From assembly GCA_951802195.1 (NCBI GenBank), contig OX637628.1, positions 1,240,001-1,304,000 of the forward strand: DNA of 64,000 nucleotides. Reading direction: 5' to 3'. Shown here in pieces: positions 24,873-35,216 of the stretch; within the stretch, counting starts at the first letter, position 1, and the number at the start of each line of letters is the position of its first letter. Origin of the DNA: Tausonia pullulans (taxonomy: Eukaryota; Basidiomycota; Tremellomycetes; Cystofilobasidiales; Mrakiaceae). A program made the position numbers and the translations under genes. Under the pieces are notes generated by a model that worked only from the letters and a program-made list of their open reading frames with translations, was not told the DNA's origin and did no database searches.

Positions 24873-26761
24873 ATGCCCACCGCCACCAGCTCCACCCAGC
24901 CCCGCGACTACACCAAGCACCTCTCACCCATCGCTCGACGCGGTATCCCGGACGGCAGTGAGTGCTGTCTCTTTCTTTCTCGCGCGCGGCCACTCTTCGC
25001 TTGTCGCCGGCCGGGAGGATGGTGCTTGGCGCGTTCGCCCCTCCTTATCCCTTCGAGACTTGACTGATTCTCTCGCTCTCTCTCCTTTCCCCTGGTCACT
25101 CCTTCCTTATCATGACCTCTGTGTTCTTTCCTCCCCTGACGTATCTTCCCCTCAGTCCGTGGCCTCTTCGGCCTTGAGCAGCCTGGAGTCATCTCCTTCC
25201 TCGCTGGTCGCCCCAACCCGGGCGCGTTCCCTTTTGAGTCCATCAATCTTAACATCCGTGCCCCGCTTGGCTCGCCTGAAGGCACTGAGGGCACGACACT
25301 CACCATCGAGGGCGACGATCTCGTCCAAGGTCTTTCCTAGTGGGTTTCCCTCTGATGCTCTCAGCTGGTCTCGTCTGTTCCGGTCACTCACCTCCGAGTT
25401 TCTCTTTCCTCATCCAGCGGTGCCACACAGGGTCTCCGCCCTTTGAATGACTTCTGCGTTGACTTTGTCAGCAAGTTCCACAACCGTCCCAAGGACGACT
25501 CGTGGCGTCTCACCATCGGTGCCGGCTGCCAGGACCTTCTCTCGAAGGTGTGTCAGGCTTTCCTCCCGCGCGTCATCGCAAGTTCTCTCAAACTGCGCGC
25601 CCATTCGTTGCTCACTTGCTCCTTCCTCTTCAGGCCTTCCACACCCTCATCACTCCCGGCGACCACGTCCTCGTCGAGGCCCCGGCCTACGCCGGAGTCC
25701 TCTCCATCCTCTCCCTCTTCGACGTCACTATCCATGAGGTCGACATCGATGCCGAGGGTCTCTCCGTCGAGAGCCTTCGCAAGACACTCAACAATTGGCC
25801 TGAGGGTGTCAAGAAGCCTGGTTTCATCTAGTGAGTTTGCTCCCATCGTTATCTTGCCTCAGCCCGAGTCCTGACAGGTCTAACTGTCTCTTCCAGCACC
25901 GTCCCCGTCGGCTCCAACCCCACCGGCTGCTCTACTTCGGTCCAGCGCAAGCTTGAGATCCTCGAGGTCTGCATTGAGCACGATGTTCTGGTCGTCGAAG
26001 ACGACCCTTACTGTATGTCGAACAGCGTATCACGCGGTTAGACATATCGACTAATACTTTGCAAACTTCCCAGACTTCCTCTCCCGCGAGTTCATCCCCT
26101 CCTACTTCGCCCTCGAGACGGAGCTCCTCGGACCCCAGGGCGGCCAGGTCCTCCGCTTTGACTCCTTCTCTAAGGTCCTCGCCGGCGGTCTCCGCCTCGG
26201 GTTTGCTTCTGGCCCCAAGCAGATCCTCAACGCCATGGACGCCTACTCGGCCGCAGTCAACCTTCAGCCGTCGTCGGTGTCGCAGGCGGTCGTCTGGGCA
26301 CTGCTTAAGTCGTGGGGCTTCGACGGCTTTGTCGCACACGCCAAGGCCGTCGCAGCCATCTACGATGATCGGCGCGTCTGGTTCGAGGTGATCTGCCACA
26401 AGCATCTTGACGGCCTCGCCTCCTGGACTTCCCCGACCAGCGGCATGTTCATCTGGGCAGACCTTTCCCCTCTCCCGGACTCGAGCGTTTTCAACATCGG
26501 ACGGATGTACGAACATGGCGTCATCACGGTCCCGGTACGCGCCTCTTTCTCATTTTTTCGAACGAGTTTCTTCTGAGCTGACGCTCTCTTATCGATTGAA
26601 ACCCACAGGGCGCCGCCTTCTACCAGCCCACCCGTCCGACCAAGTCGAGCCACATCCGCCTTTCATACTCCATCATCGAGCCCGACGCTGCCGAGGAGGG
26701 CATCAAGCGTCTCGCGACTGCCCTCCGCGCCGAGCGCAAGGCTCTCGGCATCGACGCCTAA
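24873..26761 (+). CDS. ARO8: Aro8-like aromatic/2-aminoadipate aminotransferase
   Basis: PLP enzyme of aminotransferase fold type I. The Aro8 group moves amino groups between glutamate and aromatic 2-oxo acids or 2-oxoadipate, the latter a lysine-pathway step. Motifs in order: RGLFGLEQPGVISFLAGRPN, YGATQGLRPLNDF, LTIGAGCQDLLSK, LVEAPAYAGVLSIL, YTVPVGSNPTGCS with the PLP-contacting Asn, VVEDDPY with the Asp and Tyr that hold the ring, and RFDSFSKVLAGGLRLGF with the Schiff-base lysine in SFSK. Near the end SSHIRLSYS carries the carboxylate-binding arginine. The frame has about seven exons with introns near 24960, 25340, 25550, 25830, 26013 and 26535. The ending KALGIDA precedes TAA. All catalytic residues are present. 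Its link with homocitrate synthase 16 kb away is suggestive but substrate preference is unproven. Confidence 0.9.
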
Positions 26762-28407
26762 ACTCTCTCTTCTCTCTCTGAGGGTTGAAATGGCGGAGTG
26801 TATGTGTGTGTGTCTTGTCCATATCTAAATTAATAAAAAGGCAGGCGGGGATGGTGACGAAGAGTGGAGGGGAGTAACGGGCGATAGATCGGGAATAGAG
26901 TGAGGACTGGCCGGCCCTCCCCTTGCTTTTTCTGACCGCCCAGTCTTTTGGGCGGGAAAGCTGGGATTAGCGTGGGACCCTATAGGAGGTGCGGTCTGTT
27001 CGACGAGGGGCGGCCACTTTCCCCTACCATCCACGAAGAGTGCGCGTCCTAGCGCATTCCTGCGACATAGAGTGACAACCACAATAACGGATCTTGATCT
27101 ACTTACATTATCATCCGTACTTAATCTCTTATTTGATCTTCATAGGGCTACGAAGACTACGATGTCAATTACTTGCCGCGTCTTGACTCCTCCGTGGCGT
27201 TCTCGTCAAGCTCTCGAGCGAGCAACCGGCACAAGTCAACACCTCTCGCATGCCACCGATGAAGTCAATCGAATGATCGATTACGCCTACTCGCAAGCCA
27301 GACGCTGCTCGGCTTGAATCTAGACACAAGAGAGAGGCGGCTCCTTGTAGCGTCGAGCCATCGCAATCTATAAGTTGGTATGAGGGTGCGTGGGTATCCA
27401 TGATCGTCATTATGCCCTAGCGACAGTTGCGGAGTGGCCCTTGTTTGACTATTTCGTAAGCCGGACGAACCTTCTCCATTGGGAGGCCTGTAGGCCGGCG
27501 TTGCTTGAGAAATAACCCTAGGATGCTGAGGCATCGGCGAGGACCAGTGAGAAAGGAAGACGATGTCGGTTTTCATGTGTGTAAACATCGCCGAGCTCTC
27601 AGAGAAGATGGACTCACAAGCAGGACGAGATCCGAGGAAGCCAGTTATATGCAGGTGTCGTACGAGCCAATAGTTCTGGTGGGATGGTATCAGTCAGCTT
27701 TGTGCAGCACAATGCTGATCTGCGCCGGCCGAAGACGTAGAAGCCGAGGGAGACCGTTGCGATGGACAAGCGGAGGGCGATTGCTCACAGTGAACTTGTT
27801 GAGGCAGTCTGAGGCGAGGCATTGCGACAAGCGGTCAGATACGGTCGCCCAGCTGATGTCTAGGGAGATGCTACTCCTAATTGAAGCGACCAAAGCCATG
27901 CTAGATGAGGAAAGCGTGACCGAGAGCGGTGGCCTGTGAAGTTGAAGAGAATTAGTGCGGGTCCCTCGGCACGGGAGATGGAAGATGGAGACGGGTCCAA
28001 GCGTCGGAAGTTAGTCCTTCTCTGTTGAGCGGTGCCCTGTTTCCATGCTTTTCTTTGTCACCGCCGGGATGAAGGGACGATGGCGGCAGGCACGATTCAC
28101 AGTCAGAGCAACACTCCCTTCGACGATCGTCCTACATCCATGCGTTCAGCTTCTGCTCACGGAGCCGCAAGAGCGATGGCACCGACAGTGTATTCGATAA
28201 CGTTCGCTCTTGTCTTCTAGCATGGCTCAACTTTGAGCGCCAGATTAACTTGTCTCAAGTGTGCACATGTATGGGTCGAAGGATCGGTCCGCAGGCTAGA
28301 GACGAGGCGACGGGCTCCTCTGCATCGTCGAGGAGGATGACTTGGTCTCCATCCGCATTTCGTCCTTCACCATTCCCATCCCCATCCCCATCTCCTCCCT
28401 CAGCATC
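26762..28407. other. Intergenic region with a weak minus-strand candidate
   Basis: 1.6 kb between the aminotransferase and the phosphopentomutase, both on +. The first 550 bases show nothing recognisable. The interval 27600-27960 carries the tentative Myb-like reading listed separately. The right end must hold the promoter of the mutase gene. Confidence 0.4.
27611..27942 (-). CDS. Tentative Myb/SANT-like fragment
   Basis: Possible partial gene, low confidence. On the minus strand an acceptor-like TTCACAG near 27943 opens a frame reading ISWATVSDRLSQCLASDC and NKFT. It stops at a good donor (GTGAGC). After a stretch containing a CTGAC branch-like signal and a CACCAG acceptor, it continues NYWLVRHLHITGFLGSRPA to another good donor (GTGAGT). 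The pattern W..VS..L....S.C..KF..YW resembles one Myb/SANT repeat. No confident start, stop or further exon was found, and a 144-residue plus-strand frame overlaps it. It could be a decayed gene or chance. Confidence 0.25.
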
Positions 28408-31371
28408 ATGTCCAACAATGTCCCTACTTCCTGCCCACCCAAGCTGGCCGAGCAAGTTCTCGATTGGCTTCACTACGAGTGAGAGCTCTTCCTCACTCCG
28501 CACGCGGCTCCCAGTCCTCCCGCGACGCTCGCGGAACGTGACTGACTACCGTTGTTCAACCCAGCCACAACTCGAAGACGCGAGAGGAAATCCTTGAGCT
28601 CTGCCACGCGGAGGATTATGCCGAGCTTGAGAACAGACTTGGGACTCGCATCGAGTTCGGCACGGCGGGTGAGTGGCAGGGATACGTCGGGGGGTTGCCC
28701 GCACCGCTGACGCGTGGTCCGAGGATCTCTGTTATCATCAGGCCTGAGGGGCCGTATGGAGGTCAGTGGCGGTCGTGGACGGAGGGATGGCTCTCTAGAA
28801 GACGATGTCTGACTTGCTCACTTCAGGCCGGCACGAGCCGCATGAATGACGTGAGCAGTGGCGGGAGACTCGGGAGTGGACGCGTTGGCTGATCGAACGT
28901 GAGATTGTCGCCCGCCCGATTAGCTCACGGTGATCCAAGCCTCGCAGGTTTGTCTTTTACTTCTGATCCATTGCAGTCGATCGTATACTGACATTGCACT
29001 TCACCTCACTCACCCACTTACTCCAGGGTCTCTGTGCACACATTCTCCGAGTCTTCCCTAACGCCGCAACTCGTGGACTAATCGTTGGCTACGATCACCG
29101 ACACCACTCCGAGCGCTGGGCCAAGCTCACAGCAGCCATATTTGTCCGCAAGGGCGTCAAGGTAATGCTATATGAGGGGACTGTCCATACCCCTCTGTAA
29201 GTGTGTCGGTCGTAGATACAAGGCTCGGTGAGGAGAAGGCTGACGTCTGTCGGCGTGCGATCCAACAGTGTCCCCTTCGCGGTCAAGCGGCTGGACGCTG
29301 TATGCGGTGTCATGATCACGGCCAGTCATAACCCAAAGCAGGACAATGGCTACAAAGGTCGGCTGTTAGCCATAGAGTGGCGTTAATGTGGACTACTGAC
29401 CAGCAAGCGACACACACACATAGTTTACTGGTCCAACGCCATTCAAATTATTCCTCCTCACGATGGGCTCACCGCGGCTGCAATTCTCCAGAACCTCCCG
29501 CCAACGCTGTGGGAGCCAGGGAACATCCGAGAGTCTCCGCTCTGCGAGGACAGAACGGATGAGATGAAGCGCGCCTACTTTGAGCATCTTGCAACGCTTT
29601 CTCGAACGCGGTCGAACAACAGCTCTGGTGCTCTCAAGTTCGTGCACACAGCGATGCACGGTGTAGCGACGCCTTTTCTCCTCCAGGCGTTTGAGGCCTT
29701 CGGATACCCCGCACCCGAGCTCTGCCCGGAGCAGAAAGACCCGGATCCCGAGTTCCCGACGGTCGTCTTCCCGAATCCAGAGGAGAAGGGCGCGCTCGTT
29801 CGTGTGGTTTGATGCTCTCTGGGCCAATGGAATATCAGCTCACCCCCTTTCTCTATAGGACCTTGCGATGAAGCACGCAGACTCTGTGGGCGGACAAATC
29901 GTCATCGCGAACGATCCGGACGGAGATCGCTTCACAGCTGCCGAGCGTGCTGAGTGAGTCATGTCCGTTCTTTACCACGTACACAGCTGCTCTCAGCCGG
30001 TTGATTCTCCTACACTCCATCAGAGACTCGTGGACCGTGTTCACAGGTGATCAAATCGGAACGCTCTTCGCAGCCTGGGTCTTGCAGGGTTACAAGAACT
30101 CGGGCGAGCCAACTGGTTGGTCATTGCTCCGGTCCACGAGAATTGACCTTGTTGCTGAAGAGCTCTTATCGGACCTGGCAGACAGGCTGGCGATGGTCGC
30201 GAGTACGGTCTCGAGCAAGATGATTGCTTCTATGGCCCGCCTTGAAGGTTTCAAGTTTGAGGACTCTCTGACCGGTGAGCGAGCGCCGTTGTTTCCGTAT
30301 TCCTCTATTGATAGTCTGCTGAACTACTTCTCTTCTTTACTTCAGGCTTCAAGTACATCGGCAATGCCGCCGAACAGTTGGACAAGGAAGGCTTCGCGGT
30401 ACCTTTCGCCTACGAAGAAGCCATGTCAGTGGGCTCCATTCTCTTAGTACTCCTAGACAGGCGCTGAAGGAGCTCTGGTGCAACAGTGGCTTCATGCTCA
30501 GCCAAGAGATCAGGGACAAGGATGGAATCACAGCTGCGGTCCGTGACGCAGAGGGCTAAGCGGTAATTAAGCTGACTTACCCTCCCTCGCCGTTCAGGCT
30601 TGCTTCGCAGAACTATGTGGCTCGGTATACACACGAGGATCGACTCTCAAAGCGTACCTCGCTGAGCTCTCCGAAAAGTGGATCCTGAACTCTCCAGAAG
30701 TCGCGTCCCTGTAACTCATCTCTCACGCGCGATCCCTCAGATACGGCACGTTTGTTACTAGAAACTCGTACTTCATCTGCCGGGACCCCAAGGTCATAGA
30801 ACAGATATTCCATCGGCTCCGTTACACATACTCTGGCGAGGTGAGGGCGCGCCTCCTAAGCACCTGCTCACGGCCACGGCCCTGCCTGACAGTGCATGTC
30901 TTTATCTGTGCAGCCCGACTTGGCAGTTCCTTCCCTCCCTCGCGGTCTCAAGCCACTCTCTCCGCCGAAGACACTTGGTGGACTTCGCATTACCGGCATC
31001 CGAGACCTGACGCTTGGCTACGACTCGACCCTCCCTCCGAAGTTCGAGCCAAGGCTCCCCAATAGCGGCGGGGAGATGATCACTTGGACCGCCGGGGAAA
31101 CCGGCGGCGAACAGGTTGTTCTCACTATCCGGACTAGCGGCACAGAACCCAAGGCAAGTGAAGAGATTTTCTGCCAACCTCTCAGATTGCTGACGTACGC
31201 ACCGTCCGACGGCCGGCACCACAATTGCACCTCTTCCCCATTTAGATCAAGTACTACCTTGAGGGATCCGGCCCCTCAGCCGCACGCGTCGATGAGATCC
31301 TCACGTGTGTCGTCAGCGAGCTTAGAGGTGACTGGATGGAAGCGGACAAGCACGGCCTCGGATCGCCGTAG
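28408..31371 (+). CDS. PGM3: Phosphopentomutase / PGM2-like phosphohexomutase
   Basis: Alpha-D-phosphohexomutase superfamily, PGM2/PRM15 branch, which interconverts ribose-1-phosphate and ribose-5-phosphate (family knowledge). Reading from 28408: [40 protein letters not shown] and [11 protein letters not shown]. Then come the catalytic phosphoserine loop [17 protein letters not shown], the metal-binding loop [44 protein letters not shown] and the phosphate-binding loop [17 protein letters not shown]. The stop is at 31369-31371. More than ten introns; those around 30540 and 30690 begin GTCCGT and GTGGAT, and without splicing the region would look broken. Every active-site loop is present. The symbol is the yeast family name; one-to-one orthology is inferred. 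Confidence 0.9.
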
Positions 31372-31915
31372 CTCAACGGGAGAGGAGGAGATACTCATGT
31401 GAATCACGTCGACGGATGACCCTGTATAGTAGGGGGCTGGTCGGAGCGTGGCCGATGTGAAGACCGGGCGCGAGACTAAGTGAGTGAGGGGTGACGGACT
31501 GGGCCAAAGGGTTGCAGTGGTGCTTTGATTGTGCGCATATCTGTATCCGGCAGCTTGCACCAAGGTCGCAGACCGCAGTGAAAGTTCTTTGATACGTTCT
31601 TAATGAGCTTGAATCTTCCCCAGAGTTGCACGTCATGTTGGATGGATACAGAGGCTCGTGAGAAACCCCAGACAGGGTGACCGACCGTTCCGGAGTTGAG
31701 CGAAGTCGGCTTGGGTGGGTAGCTAGGCGCCCCCATACGCTCGGCAGTATTCTCCGCACCATCCTCCGCTCATTCTTTATACGTCTACAGCTCTCGGTGC
31801 TCCTTCAACGATCAACTTATCTGCTCTCTACTTCTCTCTCTGTTCTCCTCTGCCTCCTTCTCCCTAGCCGACGAAGACGCTTGTAGGATTCTTCCCTCTA
31901 CCCTTCTCATTCAAG
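31372..31915. promoter_or_regulatory. Upstream region of the deacetylase-like gene
   Basis: Contains the 3' flank of the mutase gene and, from about 31760, a pyrimidine-rich stretch leading to the start at 31916. No separate gene or RNA was recognised. Confidence 0.45.
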
Positions 31916-34733
31916 ATGCGCGCCACTTTCGCCTCAACGCCCCTCCTCCTTCCCCTGACGGCCTTTGCCGGGCAAGTCTTTGCCCACTCTCACACTCGCC
32001 ACCTCGACAACCGGGCGGCTGCCCGTCAGCTGCTACGCCGGGAAGAGGGCACTGCTACACCAGGTTCCACCCCCCAGGATGCTATCAGCGCCTACAAGTG
32101 CGACCCGAGTAAATGCCAGCTCCCAAACTGCCGCTGTGTGAGTAGGGGCGTGAAGGTGGTCGCCAGAGGGGGGGGGGGGGAGGGGGCTCCCCTCCGCCTC
32201 TTTCTGTCGCCCGCTCTCTCTATCGCTCAAACGCATTCCTTCGAATTCCTATCTGACACAATTTTCTATCGGACGGGATCTGCAGGCCAGCACGGATGCG
32301 CCGGGAGGTCTCAAGCCTGTGAGTGGAATCCAGTGGTCGGCCTAACTACGCTTGCTCTGTCCTCGTCGTTGCAACGTAGTGTCCTGAGGAGCGTGCGAAG
32401 AGGCTCATGCTGACGGATCCCCCCTGCCTGCTTCTGTTTTGAAACACTCCTTTTCAGGAGGAGACACCCATGTGTGTAGTCCCACCTCCGACCCTTGATG
32501 TGTAATTCGATAGTTGCTGATGAAACTCGCAACGCTCTCAGGTTCATCGTCTTCACGGCGTGAGTTCTCTCGTGTCATGCATGGCGCGCAGTTACTTATT
32601 ACCCTGGTGCACTCCATCCCTGATAATCAGCGATGATGCAATCCAGAAGTATACGATTGACTCAGTCAATCAGTTCCTTGAAAAGCGAAAGAACCCCAAC
32701 GAATGCCCGTGAGGACAGCCGAATTTCTACCAACTTTGCGCTCGCTCGCTGATCCATCTTTCCTTCAGGATCAAGATGACCTACTACACATCCTTGTCGT
32801 ATACAGAGTACTCAATGGTCACTGAATGTAAGCCAAAAGTCCTTGAGCTCTCTGACCCGGACGAAGAGGTTGATGGAAGCGCTTTAGGGTACATGAAAGG
32901 CAACGAGATCGCGGATCATACGTCAGTTATGATGCAAAGTATGCCTGCTTCTACTAACGATGCAGCTGAAATGCGGCCTTGATCCCACCAGGATGACCCA
33001 CGTCGAACTGGCCGGAGCAGACGAAGTGATTGTTGCTCCTTGCTGTTCAGCTGAATCGTCAATGCTAACGGATCATTACGCTCTGTCCTTCAGATCAATG
33101 GCAACCTGATCGCTCTGAACTCGGTCGCCGGCATCCCGCTCTCAGACATAACGGGATTTCGGGCTCCGTACCTGAATTACTCAACGTACGTCCCTAATCC
33201 ATTCCCGGCCTTGAGCGAGACCGCACCACTGACATTGAGTCCCCGCACATCAGTGAACTCCTCACACAGCTCCGGGACTCGGGATTTACCTACGATTCTT
33301 CGGCAACCGCGAGCTCCAAGGTTGATGCGGCTAGCACGGATGCTTTCTGGTCAGTCAAGAGCCCTATTTAGATGTCGGGACGGTCCAAGACTGATAAATC
33401 TACAATCTAGGCCTTACACGCTTGACTATGGCCTGCTGAACGACTGTCTGACGTTCGAAAACATCTGCTACGGCAAGCCGGAGCTCCCTGGCTTCTGGGA
33501 GGTGCGTGCTCCCTCGGCCGTGTAGCAAGGCTGAATGGCTCACAATGTCACTCTCGGCCTCTAGATCCCGATGTACGCCATTTTTGGAAACCAGAGTGAG
33601 AACGACATCCACCTTATGGACCCCTGGCTCGACGGACCGAACGAAAAGATCCTCCAGGACATGAAGGATACTTTCACTGCTCACTATACGGGGTGAGCAT
33701 GTTTTTTTTTTTTTTTTTTTTTGCCTGTGTGATCAGTTGGCTGGGACTGAACATGTCTCCTTCTGCAGCAAGCGCCAACCGTTCGGTCTCTACAGTGAGT
33801 TGTTCCGGAACCCGCTCAGTCGTGCTCCAGGGTCTAAACAGTCTTCTCTCTCAGCTCACCCGACGCATGTTGCTCCCAATGTTCCCGGGGTCACTACTCC
33901 CACGGGGACCATAAACATGATCAACGAGTTTCTCGACTGGGCTCAGGCTCAGAACAATGGTGAGTCCAATCAATTACGGACGACTCGAAAGCAGAGGTGA
34001 CATCCTCCTTCAACAGTCTGGATCGTCTCTTCCGCCCAGCTCCTAGAGTGGGTGCGCAATCCCAAGTCTATCAAAGATTTGAAGGACTCGGAGGCTCTCC
34101 GGTGCTCGATGCCCGACATCCCCGACGGCACCAAGATCTGCAACGGCATGCCCGGCATTGAGGACAATCTCCTCCAGCAATGCAGCTTCAACGACTTCCC
34201 CTTTTCCACCTGTTACGGATGCCCTGTCACCCCTCCGACGCCCAGCAACCCCCTACCGGAACAGGATCTCACGCGAAAGGACGGCCCTCGGTACCGCCGT
34301 GAATACTAGCCTTCCAGCGAGGGTGATGGGCGATTCGCTGACCTCTTCTTCTAGTCCCGAACAACTGCTCGACGGCGTTCTGGGACCCCATCGGTAACAA
34401 GTGCATCTGTTCTGGCTCGGACTGCTCCTTCACAGATGGCACACGCCCCATATCTGTGCGCGCTTCACCTCGCTCGTCGCCACCGGCCGTGCTGACCTCG
34501 GCCGATCGTTCTCTCACCTCGCTCAGGTCGGAGGCGTTCAGTACTCTGGAGGAGGCGTTGGCTCGGCTTCCACCAAGGCCTCGGCCACACCCAAGCCTGT
34601 GCGATACGTGCCGTTCGACAGTGGCGCGTCATCTAGAATGGTGCCGTCTACACTCGTCGGTGCCGCCAGCCTCGTCCTTCTTGCAGTCTTTTCGACCGTC
34701 GGGGCCGGACTGCTTGGTGCGGCCTTCCCCTAG
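31916..34733 (+). CDS. GPI-anchored polysaccharide-deacetylase-like protein
   Basis: Secreted protein with a NodB/CE4 deacetylase domain, of the chitin-deacetylase-like group widespread in basidiomycetes. The N-terminus is a signal peptide (LLLPLTAFAGQVFAHSH), followed by a small Cys-rich segment (YKCDPSKCQLPNCRC). The catalytic domain starts FIVFTADDAIQKYTIDSVNQF, where the paired Asp corresponds to the general base and metal Asp. HTMTHVELAG supplies the H-x-x-x-H metal histidines and FRAPYLNYS the RxPY motif. Later blocks read WPYTLDYGLLNDCLTF, GFWEIPMYAIFGNQ and DPWLDGPNEKI. A Cys-rich tail (CNGMPGIEDNLLQQC and following) precedes a hydrophobic C-terminus (TLVGAASLVLLAVFSTVGAG) preceded by Ser and Gly, as for GPI attachment. 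About twelve exons. Its enzymatic activity on chitin is inferred. Confidence 0.85.
33702..33722. repeat. Poly(T) tract of 21 within an intron
   Basis: An uninterrupted T run just after the donor GTGAGC in an intron of the deacetylase-like gene, in addition to the usual pyrimidine tract near an acceptor. Confidence 0.85.
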
Positions 34734-35216
34734 ACAAAGACTGGTCTCAATCATCTCTCTCATCGCCGTCGTCTGCCTTTCCCATTTCTTTCGTCCTTGA
34801 TTCATCTCCTTACACTGCGGATCATGCTTCTGACCACAACTCATTGTCATACCATGCATCTCGGACACTGTAGTCCTGTAATTTTCGTCCTTGTCTTCGG
34901 GTGTTTTTCCTTATTGCAACGCCTCCCCTCCCACTCGTTTCATGACGACTTTCAGTTTTGTTCCCTCTTCGCTATATTACGCATCCTGATCTATCTCGTC
35001 CAGTGCTGCAGCCCGCCTTCGAACCCCTTCCCCCCTCTTATAGCGGCCGCGGCTGAGAACCCCAGCCTACGCGTCACCATCGGTCACCGCCCGCCACTGC
35101 CGAGGTTTAAGGGTTCGCGTTCATTTCCTTCGCGTCTCGCCGACGAACCAGCATCACGTCCCCATAGCCCTCGCTCGCCGTCACACGCGACGAGGCACCA
35201 ACGGGAATCCCCACAC
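34734..35216. promoter_or_regulatory. Intergenic region upstream of the protease gene
   Basis: Holds the 3' flank of the deacetylase-like gene and the promoter of the protease gene. An open frame from 34797 runs into the protease coding frame, but the signal peptide begins only at 35217, so the upstream part is taken as leader. Confidence 0.45.

Noticed and set aside
27505-27939. 144-residue plus-strand frame
   Set aside because: Composition is Arg/Ser-rich without motifs, and the antisense reading has better splice signals; treated as chance.
30460-30740. Stops suggesting that the phosphopentomutase gene is broken
   Set aside because: Introns with GTCCGT and GTGGAT donors remove them and restore the family sequence on both sides.
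31361-31420. TAGCTCAACGGG resembling a tRNA A box
   Set aside because: It overlaps the last codon of the phosphopentomutase gene, and no matching B box or foldable cloverleaf follows.
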